A stretch of 64,000 nt of DNA from NCBI RefSeq assembly GCF_037975245.1, contig NC_092568.1, positions 19,266,001-19,330,000 of the forward strand, read 5' to 3'. The position numbers were made by a program, and so were the translations under genes. Below the pieces are notes generated by a model. It was not told the DNA's origin. It searched no databases and saw nothing but the letters and a program-made list of their open reading frames with translations. The DNA is from Apostichopus japonicus (Eukaryota > Echinodermata > Holothuroidea > Aspidochirotida > Stichopodidae). Below are positions 40,201 through 49,200 of this stretch, piece after piece (position 1 is the stretch's first letter; each line of letters begins with the position of its first letter).

Positions 40201-43200
40201 CATCAGACAATGTACATAGATCTATATATATATCAGGGAATGATTTGTTTGGTATCCCATCTCAAAATGCTATGTAAAAATGGGCAAATTGCTATGCAAG
40301 TGCAAAGATGCATACTGTAGCAGTTAAATTATACACAGGAACCATATTACTTGATAAGAGACCAACTTCAGAGCCTTCAAAAACTGTTACACAAATTTTT
40401 AAATGCTACGTTATTCCCTATTAAATGTTTGTGTTACATTACAGTAAGTATCCAATTAGTTAAAATAACCATTACGTTAGAAGGATTTAAAAGATGTGAT
40501 GTAGGGAATATTTCCCAGTACTGTTTCGGAGATGAACTGATTTTGATTAGATGTTGATCAACCTAAAAGCTTTAGCCTGAAGTGGAATGTTTTATTTCTT
40601 TTGTGAATTCTTTCTGTTTCTTGTATTTTGTAAATGGACTACGACTGGAGATAAAAAAAAACAGTTCTGTTAAGTTTCCACATCTGCTTAATACAACCTG
40701 AAGAGTATATAGTTACCTCCTGTTGGGTATGGGGAGAGGGTGGTGTTATAAATCTAACGGAAGGTACTTTTCAACTCATTTTTTGTTTCTCTCTCAGATT
40801 ATTAGTGAGTATATAGGTAGTCTTGGTTTACTTGTTAAAGCATTATTTCTTTATCTTGCATGTAGAGGAATCAGTTCTGTACCTTTTTGTGGTGTATATA
40901 GTATCTGAAAGCCTCTTGCAATGAGCTTCACATCATTTTTTCTTTCACCTTGCCTTTAGGTGAGATCATGGTTGCCTTGCTTTGGTTCTACAGACCTGAG
41001 CATACAGAATCAGGGAGACAACCAGAACACATAGAGGTAGGTACTCAATTCCCCCTCCCCCCCTCATTTCAAAAACTTCTATGTAGCTTTGTATCATCAC
41101 CAGAACCACATCAGGACGGTGTATATATGGATGGTGTTACACACAATGGGATTGTAGTCATAATAATGTTCCTTGAGATCAAAAGTAGTTTGTTTTAACA
41201 TAAAAAAGATTGTATCTTCCAAGGGTTTGGACTTTCGTGATGTAATTTGTCATTAAACCATGTTAAGTTGCTTAAATTTATCCAGTCGTTTTACTTTACT
41301 CTGAAAAACCATTTCAGTGGATATTCCAGTTGCTTCACATATCAAAGCAGAATCACATAAGGATGTGTGAGACAAAAATTTCAATGGATTGTGTACGTAT
41401 ATGTTTGGATGACAGTGATGCTTTCGGTTTTACTCTGCTAATTTGTTTTGTTCATTCCAAGATTTAACTTTAAATAATAATAATAAAAATTTCAAGATAT
41501 TTTGTACCATTCGCAGCTTTCATTCCAATTTATCTTTCGGGAATTTCCTTCCCCAGAGAGGTGCCTTGAAAAATGTATGGAATATCTCAAAATTTAAACC
41601 GTTATTTCCTCGGTCTAAAGTAACCTGTGGCTTTTCGTCACTCTCATTAACCAGTAGACTAGGCCTCCCTGATGCACGCTCTCTGTCTAGTCTCTCAAGA
41701 CAGGTTTTTTTCCTCTTTCATAGCCCAGTGAATTTATAACAAACCTGTCATCTTCATGAGGTTAACATCCCCCCCCAAAAAAAGACAAACCTACAAACAT
41801 GCGACGACGAGAACATTACACGGAGGGCTTGCGTCATTGACGTGAAATAATCCCTAGTTGTACAATCTGTGATTGGTAGATCAATGGCTAGGGGCCAAGA
41901 TTAAGATGACAAGTAGAAGTATTAAAGGAGGTACCGGACAGGTTCTTTCCTCCTCCAGTTATATTCATTTCTGTACCGATAGTCGTCGAATCTCCAAACA
42001 ACAAACAACCGTGAACTAGATCCCCATCTCGCTCTTTGACAAAGATGCCCTTTGGGTTTTATATCAATCTGAAATGGATCATAATTTGGCAGAAGATGAC
42101 AAAATGGATTGTAGAGTTAGAGCTCTGTAAAAAATGTTAAACCTCCTCGGAGGTACATGAAATGTTGAACCTATCCAAACATGTAGTTCATGTAGAAACT
42201 TATTTAAACGGAAATGTAATCATCAATCCTGATCATCAGTTTGTAGGAGTTTCCAGTCTTTTGTTTTACAGCCTGGAATTTTAATGGATAACAGAAAATC
42301 TGAGTTGTTGCAAAAACCCAAAGTGTCTCTTATGTATTAAGGTTAACAATCTGAATTGCTTCTGACATGATTGTACTGTGTTGGGATTTCAGTAAATCAA
42401 CATGCTCAGGGGTTTGCATGTCATCACAATAAGAACAAGGACTTATTCCCCCCTTTCACCCCTTTTGACATAAAATTCTCTCAAGTAACCGCTGTGCAAA
42501 TGCATTTTTTTTTTGTCCCTTAAGGTGTGTTAGCTGGTAATGAGCATTACAAGATTTAGGGTAATGGACAACTTGATATGACAACTGGATAAGACAAGTT
42601 GGCATGCAGTGTAGTTCATAACACAAAGCCTTTGCCTATATATCATACTACAGATTGAAATTTGTGTCCTCTCATTGCTCAAAGTGGTGGGCTTGCATTT
42701 CTATGATATTTCTTGCAATCAAATACCTCTCAACAGAAGATTTCTATTATGTTCTTTGTGGTAGTAATGGGGCTGAACAGATATTTTGAAAACTTAAAAA
42801 AAATTATCTTTTTGCTTTTGAAACAAATGCAAACATCAGTAAGCCTAGACCTGGCTACGTACAGAACTTAACAAACATTGATGAGAGACATTAGTAGCCG
42901 AGAACATTTTTGCATGTAGGCATCGGGGCTGAATATCATTAACTGTGAGGCTAACTATGTTGGCTAATTGTGACTTGGTAGACAGAGAGAAACAATTTAT
43001 GGACAAGAAGAAAACTTTCCAAGGCTATTTACAGGACATTTATTGAAACAGTTTGAGTGAACCTTGTGAGAAGAAGCTGGACATGGTGCAATCAGCTGCG
43101 TAGATAAAGAAAACCTCAGCAATCTGTTTTTATGAATATAAGATATTATAAACTTGGCGTTGATGTTATGGATGAAGGATTCTACATTCATTTAGGCTTT

Positions 43201-43970
43201 CATTCAAGTTATAAAATACCTTTCTAAGTCAAAGTTAACTATTGTTAAGTTCTCTCATTTTGTCGCATTTCCATAAGATACAGTATCTGATTTGGTCTCT
43301 ATTCTTCCTCTTTACAGCAGGAGTTGTTTGCATGTCGCCATTGGGACATCAATAACGTGGCATGTATTGAGGACAAGTGCTACGTTCTGCCCATGTCTGA
43401 ATACTGCAGGTATGAGCCAATAGTCATTTAATATAAGTTGCCATCGATGGGCCAATAGTAATTTAATATAAGTTTTCATGGATGGGCAGTAACCTTTTTC
43501 TTCCAAATTTTATTGGCTACAGCCCCCCTCCCCTTCCACCGTCCCTATTCCACAACCCAAATTGTCCGGCAACCCGAGAATGGGTCACAACTCCCACTAT
43601 GAGTACAAGGGACAACAGTAATAGTCCTCCTACCCATGCACAGCTCCTATTATGAACTGCAGTCATGGACATCGCAAGAAAATAACTACCAAACTTCATG
43701 TATATCAAAGTCTTTTTAGGTACAACAACACGCTGACAATAAACTTTCATTGTTTGTCCCTGTTGCCATAGATACCAATCTGATCTGAAGAGGGAGATCG
43801 AAGGAATCAGTCCGGGATTTCCAGTCGTTCCAGAGTTACCCCCCGAGAGCAGACGCCACGACAGACGGACTTTCAGCGACACCGCATCGGAGAACGTCTT
43901 CCTCTGTCGCCAGGTGTACGACTACAAGCAGAGGCGGTTGTTGAAGAATCCCATCTGCAAGTTCTCATGA
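14701..43970 (+). CDS. BAHD1: BAHD1-like heterochromatin protein, full coding span (six exons joined)
   Basis: Joining 14701-16294, 33241-33416, 37097-37256, 40960-41036, 43318-43409 and 43772-43970 gives one uninterrupted 765-residue frame. Every junction has GT and AG and matching phases (1, 0, 1, 0, 2). The length is close to vertebrate BAHD1 (about 780 residues). The C-terminal part, about residue 591 to the end, is the bromo-adjacent homology domain, with recognisable BAHD1 words such as [25 protein letters not shown] and CYVLP. The N-terminal two thirds are low-complexity, basic and serine-rich, with an AT-hook-like GRPRK at 279-283. In vertebrates BAHD1 is a nuclear silencing factor that binds H3K27me3 through its BAH domain and recruits MIER/HDAC co-repressors. 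I infer the same role here. The assignment rests on remembered family words, not a search. Confidence 0.92.
16295..24225 (+). other. BAHD1 intron 1, left part
   Basis: The intron starts with GTAAGT and a CT-rich tract to about 16360. Within it I see only AT-rich DNA, C-rich stretches (about 19022-19070), poly-T/A runs and short frames without support. No nested gene or RNA gene is recognised. Confidence 0.6.
24226..24354 (+). repeat. Left inverted terminal repeat of the DIRS-like element
   Basis: This repeat runs from ATTTACTTCG to the TTCATTTTT stretch. Positions 24241-24350 are the inverted match of 30950-31063. The outermost 47 bases are exactly complementary to 30420-30466. The minus strand carries a consensus splice donor CAG/GTAAGT. 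Confidence 0.9.
24610..25600 (+). repeat. Leader array of diverged tandem units with hairpins
   Basis: Two units with a 161-bp period carry the same hairpin, GCCTATACCGC paired with GCGGATAGGC, at 24625-24654 and 24786-24815. Further right, more diverged units repeat words such as CGTAGCCTTGTTCC, CGCGGATAGAGGG, TTCTCTCCCTT and TTGTAAGCCGCGA (about 25090-25570). The array lies between the left terminal repeat and the Gag-like region, that is, in the element's leader. Function is unknown; packaging or translation control would be guesses. Confidence 0.75.
25761..26880 (+). pseudogene. Gag-like region of the DIRS-like element, broken
   Basis: The + strand frames encode Arg-, Glu-, Gly- and Ser-rich sequence with recurring blocks reading like [13 protein letters not shown] followed by DRNGRNVR or DRMSGSR. 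It lies where DIRS elements keep their Gag frame. Stops and frame changes occur near 26015, 26210 and 26623. An 83-bp block is exactly or almost exactly duplicated (25970-26052 and 26078-26160), with more distant relatives near 26285-26400 and 26487-26640. Long minus-strand frames across the same bases come from the skewed composition. No zinc knuckle is seen. The Gag call rests mainly on position and basic composition. Confidence 0.55.
27243..27330. promoter_or_regulatory. Cluster of three NF-I-type palindromes
   Basis: TTGGC-N5-GCCAA occurs exactly at 27243-27257 and 27316-27330, and with one change (GCCAG) at 27278-27292. The spacings are 35 and 38 bases. A 12-base perfect palindrome GAGAACGTTCTC lies between the first two. 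TTGGCN5GCCAA is the established full-site consensus of nuclear factor I. An AATAAA follows about 120 bases later, as in a compact promoter or LTR. Binding is inferred. Confidence 0.5.
28100..28350 (+). mobile_element. tRNA-derived SINE, copy 1
   Basis: A degenerate tRNA-like head (TAGCTCAGTTAGCTCAGGG, then CATAAGGTCCC) is followed by a body with TTAATGTATGTTGTCCAG, TCATAATCATGGACGTTAAA and AGAGACTGACTTCAGTCAGC. It ends in ACTTGCAGGATGATCC and an AT-rich ATACATA tail. The same body occurs at 45977-46228 and, inverted, at 53290-53435. The copy lies inside the DIRS-like element. Confidence 0.8.
28505..28720 (+). mobile_element. Second tRNA-derived SINE family member
   Basis: The head reads like a tRNA gene, with an A-box-like TGGTCAAGTGGT and a B-box-like GGTTTGAGTCC about 40 bases apart. 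It is followed by TTGGGCAAGGCACTT, a phrase common after tRNA heads in animal SINEs (from memory). The body differs from the 28100 family. The 3' limit is not clear. It also lies inside the DIRS-like element. Confidence 0.65.
28950..29280 (+). pseudogene. RNase H remnant of the DIRS-like polyprotein
   Basis: Frames around 28950-29274 give LSDNTTVV, then [10 protein letters not shown], then [20 protein letters not shown], the order and wording of the RNase H domain of DIRS elements. A three-codon disruption sits before YVNRHGG and a frame change before LSDNTT. The usual catalytic Asp of the DN pair is present. The domain starts abruptly after the foreign segment, with the reverse transcriptase part missing. 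Confidence 0.75.
29281..30410 (+). pseudogene. DIRS connector and tyrosine recombinase remnant
   Basis: After RNase H, one frame reads [20 protein letters not shown], which resembles the DLFATxxNxxLPxF connector of DIRS elements. Farther on, [13 protein letters not shown]-like wording and an H-x-x-R box (AHNSRG, His at 30211) are followed by [11 protein letters not shown]. One frame over comes FVACYLSDI with a candidate catalytic Tyr at 30318-30320. This is the signature layout of a tyrosine recombinase. The H-x-x-R box and the Tyr lie in different frames, so the enzyme is broken. In DIRS elements this protein integrates the circular DNA copy. Confidence 0.7.
30420..30519 (+). repeat. Internal complementary region of the DIRS-like element
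   Basis: Positions 30420-30466 are the exact reverse complement of the left end (24226-24272). Positions 30467-30519 are the exact reverse complement of the right end (31046-31098). The two parts abut, giving the junction that a circular copy would have. In DIRS1-type elements this region serves as template for completing and circularising the copy. It also contains CAG/GTAAGT, a consensus splice donor. Confidence 0.9.
30950..31098 (+). repeat. Right inverted terminal repeat of the DIRS-like element
   Basis: Inverted match of the left terminal repeat up to CACTTACC, then a right-specific part ending TTTTATAAT at 31098. The last 53 bases are exactly complementary to 30467-30519. Confidence 0.9.
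31099..32933 (+). other. BAHD1 intron 1, right part
   Basis: AT-rich intronic DNA. A second copy of CACTTACCTGTCTCCATT lies at 31130-31147, just outside the DIRS-like element. A G-run tract lies near 31243-31267. No gene seen. Confidence 0.6.
32934..33240 (+). repeat. Pyrimidine minisatellite forming the exon 2 acceptor
   Basis: Seven units start TTCACTATTTGTTTT or TTTACTATTTGTTTT and end TCTCACTTTCTC(TTCCTC)TAG or TGG. Their lengths run 44, 44, 38, 44, 44, 38 and a variant last unit, so two 126-base higher-order blocks are visible. The last unit ends in TCTTTTCAG, the acceptor of BAHD1 exon 2. Several earlier units end in CTAG preceded by pyrimidines and look like decoy acceptors. Confidence 0.85.
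33241..33416 (+). CDS. BAHD1: BAHD1 coding exon 2
   Basis: 176 bases encoding residues 532-590. It completes the split codon from exon 1 and ends in a full codon before GTAAGA. The peptide is basic ([20 protein letters not shown]) and ends [13 protein letters not shown], which leads into the BAH domain; a linker of this kind precedes the BAH domain in BAHD1 proteins. The downstream frame continues past the donor without homology, so the donor is a better end than the stop. Confidence 0.85.
33417..36479 (+). other. BAHD1 intron 2, main part
   Basis: AT-rich intronic DNA with no supported gene. At 35897-35940 the minus strand carries a CTTCGAAGAAGATCC...AAAACGTCGGG block of the kind found in retroelement tails. 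Confidence 0.5.
36480..36890 (+). repeat. Diverged T-rich tandem repeat, about 115-bp units
   Basis: Three to four degenerate units repeat the order TTTTGTCTTCTG, GGCATTTAAG, TTGATTT, TTTGATT.TAATCCC, then CTGTTGACCT and TTTCTGATCTCTTTGAT. A partial relative (TGTTGACCTCTCTGATTTTTGAT) reaches 37050, just upstream of the exon 3 acceptor. It is intronic. Confidence 0.65.
37097..37256 (+). CDS. BAHD1: BAHD1 coding exon 3 (start of BAH domain)
   Basis: 160 bases encoding residues 591-643 plus one base. Acceptor TTTCTCAG at 37089-37096; donor ACAG/GTGATA. The peptide contains [19 protein letters not shown], then [19 protein letters not shown] and EDPDTG. This is the first strands of a BAH domain and closely follows vertebrate BAHD1 wording. 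Confidence 0.92.
37257..37460 (+). other. BAHD1 intron 3, 5' part
   Basis: Starts at GTGATA. The open frame from exon 3 continues to about 37426 without family resemblance and is not coding. Confidence 0.6.
37461..37751. mobile_element. hAT-type non-autonomous transposon with perfect 8-bp target duplication
   Basis: The 291-bp element begins CAGGCGCGTAGCCAGG and ends CCTGGCTACGCGCCTG, its exact reverse complement. It is flanked by TTGACGTG on both sides (37453-37460 and 37752-37759). An 8-bp duplication and a CAGG start are typical of hAT elements. It carries no transposase. Its interior (ATCTAGCGTAGCGCCACCA, CACTTCCCATGCCTTG) recurs inverted at 54060-54325 and in part at 55290-55460. Confidence 0.88.
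37760..38639 (+). other. BAHD1 intron 3, middle part
   Basis: No gene seen. The phrase GAACAGTTCGTAAATATAA recurs twice about 80 bases apart (near 38121 and 38201), probably a short local duplication. Confidence 0.5.
38640..38775 (+). mobile_element. Relic of a DIRS-like right terminal repeat
   Basis: The order CAGTGTTAAGAGGTTACCAG, ATTAGACGCGG, GAGGTTGCGAGGAGACAGGT, CTTGTCACTCGTCAATAT and CCAGACCTGCTAAGTTT follows the right end of the 24226-31098 element base for base with about 25-30 percent changes. No left end or coding region lies nearby, so it is a solo or truncated end of an older, related element. Confidence 0.65.
38776..40959 (+). other. BAHD1 intron 3, 3' part
   Basis: AT-rich, with an (AT)n microsatellite at about 40115-40152. 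No gene supported. It ends in CCTTGCCTTTAG, the exon 4 acceptor. Confidence 0.55.
40960..41036 (+). CDS. BAHD1: BAHD1 coding exon 4 (BAH domain)
   Basis: 77 bases encoding residues 644-669. The first two bases complete the Gly codon split after exon 3. The peptide [19 protein letters not shown] is the central strand and W-x-YRPE(H/D)T signature of BAH domains as seen in BAHD1. Donor AGAG/GTAGGT. Confidence 0.93.
41037..43317 (+). other. BAHD1 intron 4
   Basis: No nested gene seen. It ends in TTCCTCTTTACAG. Confidence 0.6.
43318..43409 (+). CDS. BAHD1: BAHD1 coding exon 5 (BAH domain)
   Basis: 92 bases encoding residues 670-699 plus two bases. The peptide reads [20 protein letters not shown] then [10 protein letters not shown], the part of the BAH fold that ends in the conserved C-Y-V-L strand. 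A second acceptor three bases downstream (CAGCAG) would drop one Gln. Donor GCAG/GTATGA. Confidence 0.93.
43410..43771 (+). other. BAHD1 intron 5
   Basis: Short 362-base intron. It contains two near-identical phrases, GCCAATAGT.ATTTAATATAAGTT, at 43416 and 43451. A minus-strand open frame across it and exon 6 is a shadow. It ends in GTTGCCATAG. Confidence 0.75.
43772..43970 (+). CDS. BAHD1: BAHD1 coding exon 6 (C-terminus)
   Basis: 199 bases encoding residues 700-765 and the TGA stop at 43968-43970. It continues the C-terminal helix of the BAH domain ([12 protein letters not shown]), then a proline-containing stretch and a basic tail, [15 protein letters not shown], before the stop. The phase matches exon 5. 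Confidence 0.9.
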
Positions 43971-44275
43971 GAGAGAAGGGGGGAAAATATTAACGGTGCC
44001 TTTAGCAGTAAGGTCAGAGTCGACGATTGTCATATTCTTTGTGTGTGCGCCCGGTCCAGAGGAGTCTTGATAGAAGAGGTAGCAATCACTGGTTGGAAAA
44101 TAGGGAGAGTGAAGAGAGACGGTACAACGAGAAGAGGATATAAGATAGCTCTTATTGATTCTAATTGTGGGTCGTAGATCAGCCATCAAACTGTGTCAAA
44201 CGATTGGTCCGTGAAGTTTATGGTCGTTATCGGCCGACTGTATCACAATATTTAGAATAAATGTCACAAGTGCGA
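43971..44275 (+). other. Probable start of the BAHD1 3' UTR with a polyadenylation signal
   Basis: No coding frame continues after the stop. The first good AATAAA downstream is at 44256-44261. Other AATAAA hexamers follow farther on, so the true transcript end may be later. Confidence 0.3.
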
Positions 44276-45976
44276 TAGAGAATAGTCATTTAAAACCTAA
44301 TAGTCCTGTATAATCTCTTTTAAAAAAAATACCACCATAACAGAGTTTTTAAAATCCTAGAGGTATTGCTTTCGAGAGCAGCCATATTTTTAATTGTTAA
44401 TTCAGTTGTAATTTTTTTTTCTTTTCACAATTTCTCTTTGATATATGAGGGTAATTGGAAAGAATATTTGTGAGTTTGTAAAGACCTTTTTAGCTGATTG
44501 GTCTTTGGTAAAAGCATTCTTTTCCATCTGTAGCGTGTGGGGTACAGAACATGCATTTGCTCAGAGTGACCAGTACAGGTGTTAGTAGGATCAATAACAG
44601 ATGCTATTAGTGAATGAAGAAAATGACTCTGAATGACCATAGAACCTAAACAGTACGATATTAGATCGGGAGATTTACCCTTAACAAAAGAATTCTGATT
44701 ATAAGTTGCAGGCTACTGAAGATGGATATGTTTACCATGCTGAAGAGGAAATGTTGCCAAGGTAACCATTATGCAAAATCTTGTAAGTTAGAGCTTGTTG
44801 TCAGTTTCTAAAATGCTGCTCAACCGTACATTTTGATTACAATATATCTTTTAAAATCCCCCTTTAGGAGTTGATCCATTCAAATAACTCATTTTTGTTT
44901 GTTGTTGCAGGGTATACTTTTTATCCCATTTTGGAGCATCTTAAAGGTCACTGCCCCTTTTCACAACTTGTGTAATCACACAGTGTATTGTCTGTTAATC
45001 CTTCCAACTGGTGCACTGTACTCCTCTTACCACCAGATTTAAACCTTGTTTCATATTAAAAGTTCAACAAGTCAATTATCACTATGAAAGCTAATTAGGT
45101 TTAATAGATAAACGTTTTAAGTCAAAGAAAAAAATGAAGCATTCTTATAGAAGTAACACCCTTCATTTTTAGACATTTAGAAAGTACCATGAATTGTTTA
45201 TTTCGATAGTTTCACTTCAATTTAGATGTATAAAAATATTTACATAGGCTGTATTGAACATTCAGAAGCTGTGTTATCCACAGCTGTAAACTACATGTGA
45301 ATAGTGAAATCTGAAGCTATTGCCCGTAGCTCTTTAAATTCATTCCATAAAAACTTTAGTCATATCTTGCAAGTGAAAGTGAAGCAAGTTGATAGGTTTG
45401 GGAAGGCTCTGTAAACAGTTGTGCATACACAGCCTTTAAATAATACCTTAATATGCACATTATTACAGTTAGATACTGTGGAGTGAGTATTCATAGGAGT
45501 TTCGTTAAATATGGGAAATCACCCTTGTAGCCTTGTCAACCAAAATCTGGTCAATCAGTCGTAAACTACTTTTCACTGACATCAACAAAATGTTTCCAAC
45601 CATGGAAACTAAAATCATGAAACAATTCATTCGCTATTCCTTTTTTATCTTTTTCTTTTTTTTGTTGGCCAAAAGGCTCCCTACATTCCTAGAATGATGT
45701 TACTGTGAAAGCAATGCAAATTTGGTCACAATAGTTTCCATGGCAACTGAACAAGTAAACCAGCTATGTTAATACTGCTGTAGTCTTTGACATGTCCGAA
45801 CCTGCTGACATATCCGAACCATTATTTGTAATAATATCAAAAGTTTGTCAAGTTGAAGAAACGCTACTAAGAGAGAGAGAGTGAGATATAAACGGGCTGA
45901 AGGAACGGGATAATGAATTTAAAACTGACAGCCCAACATCATGGTGTGATTTAAGCAGGAGTAAATGTAAAAGTTA
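44276..45976. other. Gene-free stretch (3' UTR or intergenic)
   Basis: AT-rich with no supported gene or bounded repeat. It could still be part of a long BAHD1 3' UTR. Confidence 0.5.
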
Positions 45977-46228
45977 GGAGTGTTGGCTCAGCGGTTAACG
46001 CCGGTGCCTTTCAATCATAAGGTCCCGAGTTCGAGTCACTCCAAGATTAATGTATGTCGTCCAGTTACAGAGTTGCTGACAATTGACAATTCATAATCAT
46101 GGACGTTAAATATGAATCTTAGAGACTGACTTCGGTCAGCTTGCGGCTTTGATAAGCCATCGATGGCTTCTTCGCGAGTTCCTGCTTGCAGGAGGATCTA
46201 AAGTAAATATAATATATACATACAAAAG
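45977..46228 (+). mobile_element. tRNA-derived SINE, copy 2 (best preserved)
   Basis: The head GGAGTGTTGGCTCAGCGGTT...CGAGTTCGAGTCACTCC can fold like a tRNA, with GGAGTG pairing CACTCC at the ends, an A box TGGCTCAGCGGTT and a B box GAGTTCGAGTC. The body contains TTAATGTATGTCGTCCAG, TCATAATCATGGACGTTAAA, AGAGACTGACTTCGGTCAGC and TTCCTGCTTGCAGGAGGATC. The tail is ATAT/ACATA-rich. It shares family with the copies at 28100 and 53290. It is a SINE rather than a tRNA gene because the body is shared and the anticodon arm is poor. Confidence 0.85.
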
Positions 46229-49200
46229 TATGTGTTATAGGTAAATAAGCAGTTGAACATTCGATCACAGTTTTGTGTGACGAGTAATACATGAAAATTG
46301 ATTTTTATGCTTTGGCTGGATTCCAGAATAATGGTGGTTGCCTCCAAACACAGACAGTTTGTGAGTCAAGTAAACGGAAATACCTGTATAGGCAGTCACA
46401 ACATGGTTGCATGTCACTGTCATGGTTATACCAAACATTAGAAAAATGCCCATCACCACCATTTGTAGGGTTTGTTATAATTGAAAAAGTCATGAATATT
46501 CTTATGTTTGTAATGTGTACCCAAATGTTGAAAACAGTTGTATAAATTACAGCGGTTGTCTGTTGATATCAGAAAGCAAACACAGTGAAGAATTGCTGTT
46601 TGAATTTCAGTAAGGATTGAGATTTTGGTTTGGTATAAGTATGGTAGGTGAAGAAGAGATTAGCCAGTTGTAAAACCAGGTTAATGGGGAGAGAGGTGGG
46701 AAGGGGTGGGTGGGGGGGGGTCAGGACAGGACGGGGTACTCTTTTTTTTCAACAGATCGAATTATAGATTCAGTTCATGGTAAGGATTATGCTATACCAA
46801 CAAATAAGTGCAATTTTCAAGTAAAACAGAGGGGAGAGTGTGGGCACCCTGTTTGCTCACCCCTATTAACCCATTCCCTTGGACATATGCTCTTCGTTGG
46901 TGGTCAGCTATGATTGGTTCAAGGGTTACAGAAGGGGAGTACAGTAGGGTCTACATAGTAAATTTTTGGAGTAAATCGTCGGTTAACAAAGTTTTTATCA
47001 ATTTTTAATGAAATTATATCATGTATTTAAAACCCTTTTTTAATTCTAAAATGTTGTTTCTTAATTTGGAAAAGTAGTGGGGTAGTGTCTATTTTCTCAA
47101 GTGTTTGCATGATAGCGGTTTAGCTGATGCAGGATTAACGAATAATATGGATTTATAAAACGATTTTAAAGACAAAAAAGGTTGTATATTTTAAGACAGA
47201 TGGTTTTCTTCTTCCTAATGTGCCTGTATATGTACTCACAGTTTAGAGGTGTGTGTGATTAGTTCCTCTTCCTTCCTCTATGTATTAAGTTTTAATTCAA
47301 TTTTAGAAGATAAAAAAAAAAACATTTTAAATGCAGCCAAAAGGAAGTGAACTTCCCGGTTGCTTTAATGTAGTGCAATATAGATTTACTTTGTTTTTTT
47401 TACTCAGATGAAAATTGTAGGATGTGCGGTACTTACGTCATAAGAAAATGAATTACATTGGTACAGCAGATAAGGGGTCATATTTTCATCTACTATATAT
47501 ATATAAATATATATATTCATATGTAACTTGTTCTTCTTTTCTTTTCGTTTTTAACTTTATTTCATTTTGAAATAATGTTTTAGGAGGAATTTAGGTTTTA
47601 ACAATAATGCAAATGGAAACATTTTTTTTTTTTATAAATGACAATCAACCTTAATGTGAGTTTCCATGTGATGGGTAGATATTTGCTCATTCTATAATGT
47701 TTTAATATTTCTGCAGCTATTATCATTTAATAAATTACTGACATTGGGTTATGGTTAATACTTCTCGTGGGAAGAGAGGGTTTGTGAAAAGGGTTTGAAA
47801 AAGGCTGTCACATGCAGTTGCTACTTTACACAACATTAGAGTTATTTAGATCTCGTTAAAAACGGCACCGTTTTATTTTTCCTTCTTTTTTCACCAAATG
47901 AAGGTTAACAGGCCTCTAGAGGGGTAACTAGAATGCCACATGATACCAACATTTAATCACCTAAAGGCTATGTTATATTATTAGTGTTAGTTTGCCACAT
48001 TTTGTCAACTGGACACACAATTTTATATGAAGTATGAATCACAAACACAATGTAAATCGAAATTTTTTTGGGCAAAAACGTTGTTTATGGTCAACAGTAT
48101 AGTACCCACTTATGGCATGCTGAAAGCCATTTTCTTCTCGACGTTTTTGACCCTTCAAATTATTCTGAGATTATTCGCAGAAATTATTCGCATAATTTTG
48201 CCTTGGCAATTCTACGGAGTATCTTGTCAAGGTAAGATCGTAGTTGATCCAAGACTCACCCTTCTAGATTTTTCCACTGAATGAAGCAAGTATGAATTGG
48301 TGCCATTCAAATTTTTCATGGCCAGACACTGCTTTATATGTAGTATGAATCACAATATAAGATGCCAATTGGCAAAATTTATAGAAAATTGTGTCATTTT
48401 TATTGATTATTTGAAATGGAAGACGACTATAATCATGCTAGTAAACTACATGGGCCTTTCTTTTCTGTCTTTTGCCCTTTTTCCCCCAAAAATTAGAAAT
48501 GGCCGCTTTTAAGGATTGTTAATACAGTTTAGACAAAATATGTCTCGGGAAGGAATACTTCTTTTGAGATTGGCTGCCAAATGCCCGTTGAAGCTGGAAC
48601 ATAGAGTGACCAAATTGAACTTTCTAGCATATTCGGTGAAGTCAGGTGTGTGTCTAGTGAAGATATGTTTGATTGACTGCTATAAAACACATAAATATTA
48701 GCACATAAATATTAACACATCATAATAATAATGATAATAATAATAATGATTTTTGATAATGATTTTTCCACTAATAATATTAGCACATATATAAACACAT
48801 GAATATTAGCTGACTTATGGTTACCACATATATGATTAATCAGCATTGTCACATGTTTGCAGCGAAAATATACTATTGTCCCACAGCAAATGCAAATTAT
48901 CCCGCTTTTCTAAAAGTCTTGGTAAAGTTCAAAACTATAATACAATACGCAGACCAAGAAAAGGTAGCCTTCACATGTAGTAAACATCTCTATGCGTGAC
49001 CATTTCGGAAGCACGATAATATAATCATTTGCAACACACAAATATGATTGATGAAGCTATGTAATGTGGGCTACATATTATGCCAACAAGTACTAGCACT
49101 AATGTAGTGTAGCTATTTTGCAATATAAGGATAACCCCCTTCCCAGAATACTTTTCAACCACAGAAATATGTTAACCCTGGGCTTGCCACAATGGTGATT

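Noticed and set aside
43517-43882. Minus-strand 121-residue frame
   Set aside because: It crosses BAHD1 intron 5 and exon 6 and has no family resemblance.
45977-46048. A functional tRNA gene
   Set aside because: The head folds like a tRNA, but the anticodon arm is poor and the downstream body is shared with two other loci, so it is a SINE.
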